The notes under the pieces are model-generated. The model was given only the letters and a program-made list of their open reading frames with translations. It searched no databases and was not told where the DNA came from. A program made the position numbers and the translations under genes. A stretch of DNA of 64,000 nt from assembly GCA_023678885.1 (NCBI GenBank), contig CM042953.1:1624563-1688562 (forward strand), in the 5' to 3' direction. Positions within the stretch are counted from its first letter, which is position 1. Each line of letters begins with the position of its first letter. This DNA comes from Pogostemon cablin (taxonomy: Eukaryota; Streptophyta; Magnoliopsida; Lamiales; Lamiaceae). Below, piece by piece: positions 22,718-33,648 of the stretch.

Positions 22718-24094
22718 CATAGTATCTAATTTGACCAAAAAATGCTAAGAAAATGCTCACTTCAAGGAGTTCTTGACCTGGCTTAGGAATAGAATCAGCT
22801 CTGCACTTTGACTTTTTAGTGACTCTATGACTCAATCTTACTAGCATTTTTATACTCTGAAAACATGTTCTCCAACTTTATTCCCATGTATAATAACTAA
22901 TTTGACCATAAAAATCATAAGAAAATGCTCACTTCAAGGAGTTCTTGACCTGGCTCACGGAGTAAATTCAGTTCTGCACTATATGTTTTAGTGACTCTAT
23001 GGAGGAAGTTTTGTAGTTGTTATATACTCTGAAAAAATGTTCTCCAACTGTATGCTTATGTATAATAACCAATATGACCATCAAAATGGTAAGAAAAATC
23101 TCACTTCAAGGAGTTCTTGACCTAGCTCAGGGAGTATAATCAGCTCTGCACTTTGAATTTTTATTGACTATATGACGCAAGCTTCCTAGCATTTATATAA
23201 TAGGAAAACATGTTCTCCAACTATATTCTCATGTATAATAACTAATTTGACCATAAAAATCGTAAGAAAATGCTCACTTCAAGGAGTTCTTAACTTATCT
23301 CACGGAGTAGAATCAGTTCTTAACTTTGACTTTTTAGTAACTCTATGGCGCAAGCCTTCTAGCATTTTTATACTCTGAAAACATGTTCTCCAACTATATT
23401 ATCATGTCTAATAATTAAATTGACCATAAAAATGGCAAGAAAATGCTCACTTCTATGAGTTCTTGACCTGGCTCATACATTAGAATCAGTTCTGCACTTT
23501 TACTTTTTCTGACTCTATGGTGCAAGCTTCCTAGCATTTTTATATTCTGAAAAGATGTTCTCAACCTATATTCTCATGTCCAATAACTAATTTGACCATA
23601 AAATTGGCAAGAAAATGCTTACTTCAAGTAGTTCTTGACTTAGCTCACATAGTAGAATTAGCTTTGCACTGTGAGTATTTAGTGACTCTACGGTGCAAGA
23701 TTTTTAGTAGTTATATACTATTAAAATATGTTATCCAACTATATTCTCATGTTTTATGACTAATTTGACCATAAAAATAACAAGAAAGTGCTCATTTCAA
23801 GGACTTCTTGACCAGACTCACAGAGTAGAATCAACTATGCACTGTGAGCTTTTAGTGACTCAATGGCGCAATCTTCCTAGCATTTTTATAACATATTCTC
23901 CAATTATATTCTCATGTCTAATAACTAATTTGACCATAAAGATGGCAAGAAAATACTCACTTCAAGGAGTTATTGACCTGGCTCAGGTAGTTGAATCAGC
24001 TCTGCACTTTGACTTTTTAGTGACTATATGGCGCAATGTTTCTTGCAATTTTATACTCTTAAAACGTGTTCTCCAACTATATTATCATGTATAA
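22718..24094 (+). repeat. ~172-bp satellite array, segment 3
   Basis: About eight monomers continuing the array of segment 2 after E2. Around 23640-24090 the monomer order B-C-D of the higher-order repeat reappears. The last 19 bases (24076-24094) are the left copy of a target duplication. Confidence 0.93.
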
Positions 24095-24510
24095 CAGGCA
24101 CATGGGTCTTCAGAAACAGTAGAGGGTTTTCTAGGGGAAGTTTCACAAGTGGATATGGACATAGCTTTGCTTTTGAAGCAGAATTAGCAGCAGCATTCAC
24201 GGCTATTGAAATTGCTCATGATAAAGGGTGGAATTCATTATGGCTAGAATCAAAATCAACATATGTTGTATATAATTTCTACGATCCCTATCTGAAAATT
24301 CCATGGAGGTTCTTGTCAAGATGGAGAAGAGTCAAAGACATTACTGCAGTTATGAATTTTCGTGCATCACACATCTATAGAGAGGGGAACGCAATTGCAG
24401 ATGGGCTATCATTCGTGGGAGGAGACTTGGATTGGCATGACTTGGCTCCAAATTTTTTTCATCACCTCATGTTTAATGATATTAATTTTGAGTACTTTAG
24501 ATTTAGATAA
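24095..24510 (+). pseudogene. RNase H-like domain (plant LINE type, RVT_3), fragment
   Basis: The frame enters from satellite, so no true start exists. It shows the plant reverse-transcriptase-like RNase H pattern: SRGFSRGSF, then FAFEAELAAAFTAIEIA with the catalytic-type Glu, then SLWLESKSTYVVY, where the family usually has an Asp (LESDS) and here has Lys. Next come PWRFLSRWRR, and HIYREGNAIADGLS with the terminal His and Asp. Loss of the middle Asp predicts an inactive nuclease. It would normally remove RNA during LINE retrotransposition. No conserved neighbours; it is stranded in the satellite. Confidence 0.8.
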
Positions 24511-24586
24511 TTATCTTTCGCCGTTTTGTGGCTTACTTTCTTTTAACATCTTTATTGCTACTTTTGGTTTTTACATCATTTATTTG
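24095..24586 (+). mobile_element. LINE-like 3' fragment with RNase H, inserted in satellite
   Basis: This 492-bp sequence is foreign to the satellite. It is bounded by a 19-bp direct duplication ACTATATTATCATGTATAA (24076-24094 and 24587-24605). A long duplication and a 5'-truncated insert fit target-primed reverse transcription of a non-LTR element. No poly(A) tail is visible; the insert ends TTTTTACATCATTTATTTG. Confidence 0.78.
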
Positions 24587-26118
24587 ACTATATTATCATG
24601 TATAATTACTAATTTGATCATAAAAAATTGTAAGAAAATGCTCACTTCAAGGAGTTATTGACCTAGCTCACATTGTAGAATCAGCTTTGAACTTTGACTT
24701 TTTAGTGACCCTATGGCGAAGGCTTCCTAGCATTTTATAGTCTGAAAACATGTTCATCAACTATATTCTCATGTATAATAACTAATTTTACCATAAAAAT
24801 GGTAAGAAAATGCTCACTTCAAGGAGTTCTTGACCTGGCTCATGGAGTAGAAACAGCTCTACACAAACTTTTTAGTGACTCTATGGCACAAGGTTCCTAG
24901 CATTTTATTCACTGAAAACATGTTCTCCAACTATATTCTCATGTATAATAACTATGTTGACAATAAAAATGGAAGAAAATGCTCACATCTAGGTGTTCCT
25001 GACCTGGCTCACGGAGTAGAATCATCTATGCACTTTGACTTTTTAATGACTCTATGGCGCACGGAGTAGAATCATCCTAGCATTTTATACTTTGAAAATA
25101 TATTCTTCAACTATATTCTCATGTTTAATAACTAATTTGACCATAAAAATGGCAAGAAAATGCTCACTTCAAGGAGTTCTTGACCTGGCTCATGGAGTAA
25201 AATCAGCTCCACATTGTGTGTTTTTAGTGACTCTTTGGCAAAAGCTTCGTGGCAGTTATATACTATAAAAACATGTTATCCAACAATATATAAATGTACA
25301 ATAACTAATATGACCATCAAAATGGTAAGAAAATGCTCACTTCAAGGAGTTCTTGACCTGGCTCAGGGAGTAGAATCAGCTCTGTACTTTGACATTTTAG
25401 GACTCTACGATGCAAGCTTCCTAGCATTTTTATACTCTAAAAACATATTCTACAGCTATATTCTCATGTCTAATAACTAATTTGACCATAAAAATGGCAA
25501 GAAAATGCTCAATACAAGGAGTTCTTGACCTGGCTCATGGAGTAAAATCAGCTCTGTACTGTGTGTTTTTAGTGACTATATGGCACAAGCTTCGTAGAAG
25601 TTATAAATACTCATGTATAATAACTAATTTGACCATCAAAATGGTAAGAAAATGCTGACTTAAGGGAGTTCTGAACCTGGCTTAGGGAGTAGAATCAACT
25701 CTTCACTTTGACTTTTCAGTGGCTCTATGGCGCAAGCTTCCTAGCATTTTTATACTCTGAAAACATGTTCTACAACTATATTATCATGTATAACAACTAA
25801 TTTGACCATAAAAATCATAAGAAAATGCTCACTTCCAGGTGTTCTTGACTTGGCCTAAGGAGTAGAATCAGCTCTGCAATTTGACTTTTCAGTAACTCTA
25901 TGGCGCAAGGTTCCTAACGTTTTTATACTTTGAAGACATGTTCTCCAACTATGTTCTCATGTTCAATAACTAATTTGATCATAAAAATGACAAGTAATTT
26001 CTCACTTCAATGAGTTCTTGACCTGGCTCACGGAGTAGAATCAGCTCTACACTTTGACCTTTTAGTGTCTCTATGGCGCAAGGTTTCTAGCATTTTTATA
26101 CTTTGAAAACATGTTCTA
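24587..26118 (+). repeat. ~172-bp satellite array, segment 4
   Basis: About nine monomers up to the left end of E3. One monomer near 25056 contains an out-of-place ACGGAGTAGAATCAT copied from an earlier position of the unit. No satellite is seen to the right of E3, so 26118 is the array edge in this window. Confidence 0.93.
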
Positions 26119-28096
26119 TGATGGGTGTTTTCTCAACACACAATTAATCCCCAAGTATGAAGGATATCAATTGTAGTCTCGAAAGGTGACCAAGTGAATA
26201 TCGAACCCAAGGGACAGCGTATTATTAATTTAATTATTATCTAAATCAATTAAGACAAGGCAATAAGATTTGATGAATTTAATTAACAACTAATAAACAA
26301 ATAATTAAAATAATAAATAAAATAAAGTACCACTCGAAGAATACGAAAGTGGATCAAGTAGAAGAATAGGTAGCTCTAGGATAATCCAGTTTTACTCATT
26401 AACTTCCCTTCCATGTGTCAATGTCTGACTCTGCCTTGTGGAATATGGACGCATCACTAAACCATGCATATCTACTCTATAGACACAAGTAAACATGCGT
26501 GTAACACGTGTGAATAACCTCGGAGCAAGAGATATAATTTCACCCCCCTTTCTAGGTACTATCAGTATCAATTATTTCCCCCTAGGATTGGTACTCTAAC
26601 CCGATATGATCTCCCTTTATAGGTACTATAAAATTATCCTCTTTATCCTACTTATTAACCCGAATTCAATTCAATTAATAAGTATTCATATAAGATAGTT
26701 CTAATAAGACTTCGGAATCCCTTCACTTAGAATTATAACTTAAAACCCTGCTCAACAGTGAACGCACTCAACCAATAACCATGTTATATATTCAGACTAC
26801 ACAACGATTATTGATGCACAAAACGACTATGAGTATGGATTAAAAAGGCACAATCTTATATAAAATAAACCACAAGTTGTGTTGTACGGAGTATACACAT
26901 GGAAGTTCAATTAACTAGATAAAACCTTCACAACCCTAGTTCTACCAAAAAGGCTCTAGCCCATGGTGTTGTAGGAAACGCACATGGGTGTTGGATAGAT
27001 CTTACCCGGATATCCGAAAAATACAAGATAAATTAGAAAATGAATAAACCCTAGATGTGGCATCATCGCGTCCTTCTCGCTCTTGAATCCTCCTCTTGGT
27101 TCTCCCCTTGATTCCACAAACGAATCTTCAAAGTGAAGGATGGATGGAGAAAAGGATGATGGTTGGGGGATGATCCCCCCTTGTGGGGTGTTGTATGTTG
27201 TGGCCTCTCTTCTCCTCTCTTGTTGTTGTATTCCTTCTCTCTTTTGTGGCTACATAGACCTCCTTTTATACTTGTAATCACATCTCTAGGGCTTGGAATG
27301 GGCTTTTCAAGTGATCACACGCGTTTAGGCCTCGAAAATATGGATATGGTAAGTTCCTGAAGCGCGGTTCGACCTCCCAAACAGGTCGAACCAACCCCTA
27401 TAGGTCGAACCATGGTCGAACCACCCTTCTGGACTCCCAGGTGCATGGTTCGACTAGCCAATAGGTCGAACCAGCATGTCGAGGTCGAACAAGCATTTTT
27501 TCCGTTGGGTTCGACCTCAGTTCGACCTCAAGCAGGTCGAACCGATTTGCGCAGTCTCTCCATTTCGCATATAACTTTCACATCTGACCTCCGAAGTGAG
27601 TGATTTTTGTGCTCACATGATCCTCTCTTCCTGGGCTTTCTATCCTTATAAAGAACTTATAATAACTCCAAGAATTGAATCTGTAACAAGTCATGGAATG
27701 CAGCACATCTGTTCTGTTCGGCACAGCTCACGCGGCGTCACCACTTTGCTCATAACTTCCTCGTCCGACCTCCAATTCGGATGTTCTTTATGCCAAAACG
27801 ACCATCTCTTCAGTGGCTTTCCAACCATATATCACACCAATAGTTTCGAGCTCAAAAACAATACAGAATAATTATGAAATTTGGATATGCGTTTTCAGCA
27901 TTCTTGCACAAATTGCACCTTTTCTCCAACTTTGCACTTTTCATCCTTTTTCCACCTAAAACACAACGAAACACCTCAAGTGCACATAATTCTCACATAT
28001 ATCGAATATAAGACATTTGTGCTCATATAAGACTACAATATTAATAAAAAAGGTGTTAAATTGGATATTAAAACACGCTTATTTTCACTCTCATCA
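26119..28096 (-). repeat. E3 3' LTR
   Basis: It reads TGATGAGAG...CACCCATCA on the minus strand. It carries two copies of the shared LTR module (27549-27665 and 27730-27900) and a GGTTCGACC/GGTCGAACC word array (27364-27545). The outer ~540 bases match 32272-32813. Confidence 0.9.
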
Positions 28097-29965
28097 ATCC
28101 CCCAAACTTACCCGTTGCTCGTCCTGAGGCAACAAAATAAAGATAAAGAGAAAGAGTAAGAAAATTAGCGGGGAAACAAGGACTATGACCAATACCCCAT
28201 TCAAAATACAATTGTCATCAACTTAGGTCATGCAACTCTTATCATGTGTAATAATCAATTCAAAGCATACAAGTTAAGACAATCACCACCAATTCAAATG
28301 CTCCATTGACATGTTCTCACGGAAAGTATATATCACTCGCACTCAAGTGTAAAAAATGTATACTTATGGGTTATGGTGTTTACGCTCAGATTCAATTCAA
28401 GTGCATGCGTAACCATAAGCTTGCCAAACGTCTCAAGCTCTTCACCATTAAAAGTATGATTCGATAATGGGATCAAAAAGGACTTTTCTTTTGGATGTAA
28501 TGTTAGCTCTTTGGTAAGGGTAGGAAACATATGGATAAAGTGACTCAATTAATAGAGAATTAAAACAGGAGATCTTATGTACTGCAGATTTTTACACTTC
28601 AAGGCTATCCAGCTTCATGCTCTTCTAATTTTCTTTTCTCTCCTTTCCTTCAAGCTCAACATACTTTTTCTTGTCTCAAGCACATCCTTTTTCTCTCGAG
28701 GTACTAGTTTCAGGCACTACCTCACGCATCCTCCATAAGGTACTAGATTTAAGCACTACCCTAGGGTTTTTGATCCCATGGAGTACAAGATTTAAGCACT
28801 ACTCCATGCTTCCCCTTAGATGCATTATCATAATCCGTCACTATTAATTTCAACACCAATTTCATTCCTTCCCAAATTGTTATCAAGCACCATTAACACA
28901 CTTTGACAGCATTTAATTCTCTACTTAATATAGGAATTTAAGGCTCAAATAGGATATCAAAGTGGCTATCTTCGTAGGTTGCCAAAGAAATAAGGCTTTT
29001 AGGCTCAACGGGGCTAACTACGGATATATAATTATTTGGTAGGAAATTATTTGGCTAAGTGACTCATAAATTCAAGGATGGCCTTAGATCATCTCCCATC
29101 ATCTAACACACATGTAGTTTCAAGTAAGACAAGAGGCAAGTTCTAGAATACACACACAAGAACGATACTCACCAGAAAAAAAAATATCATGTGATTATGT
29201 ACATGATCAACGAGGCTCAAAATCTCACATGGGTTTTTAACAAGTAACAGAGCACTTTTCATGGTAAGCAATATCCCACAAGTACACATAGAACTTCATA
29301 ACACAATATAACTCAAGTACACTTCCTTCATCAATTTCAAGAGCATATGAATTCCAAGGCAATTTAAAAATAAGCTCACATGGATCACCACCATAAACAC
29401 AATCCTTCCACTCCTATGAATTAAAAGCACATATAAAAATTAGAAAAAGGAAACAAGGGCACCTAATTTCTCCTTCAATGAATGCACGAGCTCCTTGAGT
29501 CGAAACCTCAATGTAGAACTCGTCTTGCCACCTAGTTACCCTTTTCTATCATCAAAGCTCAAGCATACTCATCATCACAGGATTCATCAATAATAAAATA
29601 GGAGAACTATAAGAAAGAATTAATTGACTATGTAATCGACTCCACACACTAGAAACACCACTGAACACTAGGCAAATTGTAAAAAATCGACACATCAAAA
29701 GCGATTAAAGTTTCAATATACCGCAAAAATCAACTCCCCTAGCAAACATTACAAAAAAATATTATATTCTTGGTGCTTCAATGAGGTAAGTACATCACAC
29801 TCCCCCAAACTTAGTAAAAATGTAAGTTGAAACTAAGTTTGCAAAGATGTAATTGCCGAATAATAAGCACCTTAAATATAAAAATTTCTTACTCACACGA
29901 AAGAAATAAAGCAATAAAACGGAAGGGCAAGCCCCCAATAGACGCTCATGTTTAACGTCGTAGAG
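28097..29965 (-). other. E3 3' non-coding region
   Basis: No gene is seen. Terminal PPT at 28099-28110 (minus-strand TAAGTTTGGGGG), conserved block at about 28471-28523, the AAGGCCATCCTTG motif near 29076-29095, internal PPT-like tract at 29802-29813, and GACGTTAAAC with a G-rich and C-rich pairing near 29925-29960. Confidence 0.75.
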
Positions 29966-30325
29966 TCACGATGGTAGAGGACGGTCTTCTCGCATCCTCA
30001 CCTTCAAATACTTTCTTTCCCTCTTCTTGTCTACACTCTACACCTCACCTTTCTTGGTCACAAGTATATGATCATTGAAATTTCCTTCCTCCCATAGCTG
30101 TCTAGACACCCCCTTGTCAATTTTCCACTTAAATTCAGAATCACCTGTCTTAGAAAAATCAAGATTAAACAAGTTAGAAACCATATCAATGCTCTTGCAT
30201 GATTGAGTCTCCATGGGCATCTTCATTGCATGATCAAGAGAGAAAACCATATCTACATTATCCATCTGCAGTCTAAGCTTCTCCGCTCTCAACCTACTTA
30301 CTCTTTCCCACTTCTTCTCCATTGT
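29966..30325 (-). pseudogene. E3 tail ORF, same tail as E2, protease core deleted
   Basis: Reading leftward, a gag-protease linker (EKKWERVSRLRAEK) passes straight into the far end of the protease region (VFSLDHAMKMPMETQSCKSI), so the catalytic DLGAS part is gone without loss of frame. The protein then ends in the E2-type tail: FKWKIDKGVSRQLWEE, ILVTKKGEV. A TAG follows GEV, but the frame continues with KYLKVRMRED to a TGA at 29966-29968, matching E2 closely. Hence a point stop interrupts a once longer protein. Function of the tail is unknown. Confidence 0.75.
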
Positions 30326-30339
30326 AAGCTCAGTATTTC

Positions 30340-31080
30340 ATCCTTGGGATGGTAAGGGAGCAGCATTAACATCATGTAAAGCATTCGGCGAGGAAAATGG
30401 TGCAATTTGCCAGGGTTCGACCTGGGTTCGACCAGGGGTACTGGTCGAACCAGGTACATAGTGGTCGAACCAATCTCCTGGAAGTCCATTCTCACTTTTT
30501 AGTTTGGGTTCGACCTGGGTATGACCTGTTCGACAGGTCGAACAAGGAACGTAGTGGTCGAACCACTCTTCTGAAACTTGATTCTCTCTCTGATTATGTG
30601 ATTTGACCTGGGTTCGACCTTGTGATGAGGTCGAACCACATTCCCCCAAGTCGAATCTGCTCTCTGCATGGTCTTTGGCCTCTAGTTCGATCTGGGTTCG
30701 ACCAGTAGGTGTTGTTGAACCATGAGTGACGTGGTCAAACCGATGATGATCTGAAATAGAGTGTTTCGCTTGATGCGGTTTGACCAGGGTTTGACTTGGT
30801 ATCTAGGTCGAACCAATAAGGCTGTGGTCGAATCGGTCTTCTGGAAAAACAGAGTGCTCGAATGGTTGACCAAGGTTCGACCTGTTAGCCAGGTCGAATC
30901 AGATGGAGCTTGGTCGAAGCAATGCTGAGTCTTCTCCTGATCGTGTCCAGTGCTCCGATTCAACCTACCCTGCATGGTTCGACCTCTTGTGTTGGTCGAA
31001 TCAGGGTAGAATCGGGCTCCTTTGGCGTCAGATTTTGATTTCGGCTCCGTCGTTCCTTCATACTGTGTTCCAGACCTTAA
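30340..31080 (-). repeat. E3 gag-protease linker with GGTTCGACC word array
   Basis: Dense GGTTCGACC and GGTCGAACC words, many within ~85-bp units. Where frames survive they encode a peptide repeat of the form WFDHYVPGSTSTPGRTQVEP. The same words fill part of the E3 LTR. Frames change several times, so the coding value is lost. Confidence 0.75.
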
Positions 31081-31104
31081 CGTGATGGCTTTATCTTCTA
31101 ATTT

Positions 31105-32085
31105 TTATGTCAATTGATTCACGTTCGCGGTCATCTGCCCCATAATCAAAGTAAGCTCCTTCATCTGCTTAGATAAATCTGCATGATCAACATTCATTCT
31201 AGCTTTGATGTGGTCAACCCTTGAATCGTTCTCAGCCATGTATCGATTGAAGGTATCTTCATCACTCTTCACTTCGTGCTGCTTCATACTAGGCCCCCTT
31301 AGTGTCAACTCTGTAATCTGCCTCTGCTGGGACTCTAGTAGCTTGTTGATGTTAGCTAGACTAGAGACGATCTCATCATCCCTATTCGGCTTCACTTGAT
31401 ATTCAACATGCGCCACCTTGCCAAGTACATATGATCCTCTATATCCCTCTACTGGCCAGTCATGTAAATTCATAGAGATGTCTTCAAATAACTTTTCTGC
31501 TTCAAGTGCTGTCTTTGATAACAGCGCTCCTCCTGATGATGTACCAATAAAAACACGCGATTCACAATCTAATGTATTCAGCCTTCGGCATTCCATGCAG
31601 TGGACACCTCCTGAGCATGTCTTTAAACCTGACCCATGCCTCATAAAATTTCTCACCCTGATTCATAACAAATCGAGTGATCTCTTGCTTCATTCTTAAG
31701 ATCCTTGAGGGAGGCATATATCTCTCCAAGAACTTCTGCTGCAGTTGGTCCCATGTATTGCAATCGGCTGGATCAAGGGTCTTATACCAAGCTTCCGCCT
31801 TATTAATTAAAGAGAACTTGAATAAGGCGATCCGCCTAGCATTATCATTAGCCCAGCTCCCTTCTGAGTGTTTGCATAACCAAGAAATTTTCGGAGATGC
31901 TGATATGGATTTTCAAAACAACCTCCAGAAAAGGGATTCTTCTCTACCATGTAAATAAGAGCGGGATTTATCTCAAAATCATCATCTTCCCCCTTTGCTC
32001 CTATCAACCCCATGTTGACATTTCCAAAGTTCGTGAAAATTTCACATATGGCAACATTATCCGGATTCTGTCTTGCTCCGGCCAT
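31105..32085 (-). pseudogene. gag: E3 gag, broken by at least two frame changes
   Basis: The start is taken as the ATG at 32083-32085 (MAGARQ), just after the leader. It passes through the Athila/Tat gag signature INPALIYMVEKNPFSGG. Near 31860 the frame shifts; the next frame carries the capsid core (KFSLINKAEAWYKTL, FYEAWVRFKDMLRRCPLHG). A second break near 31605 moves to a frame reading RVFIGTSSGGALLSKTALEAEKLFEDIS, DWPVEGYRGSYVLGKVAHVE and a coiled-coil C-terminus. Structural particle protein when intact; not functional as it stands. Confidence 0.82.
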
Positions 32086-32247
32086 GTTTAGATCAGTGTT
32101 ATTCCTTCTTTTCCTTCCTCTCCTTTTACAAGCGCACAAGTAACTCGGAAAAATTTAAGGTTAGATAGAAATAAATAATCACAAATAAAAGAAAAAGAAA
32201 AAAAAATCTTAATCAACTAGAAATAATAAAATCAATAATAACAGCCG

Positions 32248-32265
32248 TCCCCGACAACGGCGCCA
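32248..32265 (-). other. E3 primer binding site
   Basis: The minus strand reads TGGCGCCGTTGTCGGGGA, one base different from the tRNA-Asp complement in E1. It lies 6 bases from the LTR end at 32272. Confidence 0.85.
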
Positions 32266-32271
32266 AGAACA

Positions 32272-32813
32272 TGATGGGTGTTTTCTCAACACACAATTAA
32301 TCCCCAAGTATGAAGGATATCAATTGTAGTCTCGAAAGATGACCAAGTGAATATCAAACCCAAGGGACGGCGTATTATTAATTTAATTATTATCTAAATT
32401 AATTAAGACAAGGCAATAAGATTTGATGGATTTAATTAACAACTACTAAACAAATAATTAAAATAACAAATAAAATAAAGTACCACTCGAAGAATACGAA
32501 AGTGGATCAAGTAGGAGAATACGTAGCTCTAGGATAATCCAGTTTTACTCATTAACTTCCCTTCCATGTGTCAATGTCCGACTCTGCCTTGTGGAATATG
32601 GACGCATCACTAAACTATGCATATCTACTCTATAGACACAAGTAAACATGCGTGTAACACGTGTGAATAAACTCGGAGCAAGAGATATAATTTCACCCCC
32701 CCTTTTAGGTACTATCAGTATCAATTATTTCCTCCTAGGATTGGTACTCTAACCTGATATGATCTCCCTTTATAGGTACTATAAAATTATCCTCTTTATC
32801 CTACTTATTAACC
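32272..32813 (-). repeat. E3 5' LTR, 3' 542 bp only
   Basis: Matches 26119-26660 base for base apart from about 16 differences, then breaks at the shared GGTT of the neighbouring E5 LTR. Confidence 0.88.
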
Positions 32814-33648
32814 AAAGGAACAGGTGTTTGCCTATTTTTGAAGTACTCACGAGCAAGAATACTCGATCGTTGTAGTAGTATATCCCAAGAAAAATTATCA
32901 ATCCACAAAGAAGTTATGTTCGGACTAGCAAAATACGTGAGCTCATGTTCATGTCGTTTTTGTAAAAATGATCGGGGGGTTTTGAGATGATTAACAACTA
33001 AAGCAAGGAGCAAGTAAATAAGAATAGCAAATAAGAGAAATGACAAAAAAAAGAAAATGGGTGCTAAAGTTCAAGTATGGAAAAACATGGGATTAGAAAC
33101 ATCCAAGCACACTCGATTCATATTATCATGCAAAAGGAATTCAACTCAATTGATGTAGACTAAGGGTGATCACGATTGTATCCTAAGCTCCCTTTTGGGT
33201 TACAAAGATTGTTGATCCATTTTAGACTCCCAAAAGCACATAAGATCAAAGCCCAACATTAACCCCTTCCATCTAGGTACTAGTTAGATTAAAATCTCCC
33301 TTTTTGTGTACTAAGGCCAACGAATGGATTGGTTCCCCTCATTGAATTCAAATATCCTTTCGGTCAAACCCAAACTCAATGTCTATTCATGTCTTCCTAA
33401 TACTATAGAGGGTCGTTTCCGTCTCACTCCAAGCAATATATACATGAACATCATGATAGCATTTAATTACCACAAATAATCCATTGATCAACAATCCATT
33501 AAACCAATAAACATTCATGAATAACAAACCATGCCATCACAACATCAAGACAATTAAACTCCATGAATAGAAATCAACATCAATTAAATCAAAAACCAAT
33601 TTAATCCACATGATAATACAAATCTAATATGCTCTTCATGTTCCTAAC
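32814..33648 (-). repeat. E5 3' LTR, distal part
   Basis: It is homologous in order to the second half of the E1 LTR (GTGCTTTTGGGAGTC-like and GATCGAGTATTC stretches). It abuts C1 at 33648 and E3 at 32813. No gene lies here. Confidence 0.82.

Larger units (their letters stand above)
26119..32813 (-). mobile_element. E3: gag-only Ty3 retrotransposon, 5' LTR truncated
   Basis: On the minus strand: partial 5' LTR (32813-32272), PBS, broken gag, a repeat-rich linker, a tail ORF with the protease core deleted, a 3' non-coding region with two PPTs, and a full 3' LTR (28096-26119). LTR family as in E4 (similar ends at 53967). The LTR copies differ at about 16 of 542 compared positions by eye, about 3%. 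Right of 32813 the sequence changes to the LTR of E5, so ~1.4 kb of the 5' LTR is lost and no TSD can be tested. Confidence 0.87.

Noticed and set aside
5586..26118. CRISPR-like array
   Set aside because: Direct repeats of ~172 bp with no unique spacers; this is a satellite.
27364..27545. tRNA gene suggested by GGTTCGA words
   Set aside because: No A box, acceptor stem or cloverleaf around any of them; they are part of the word array.
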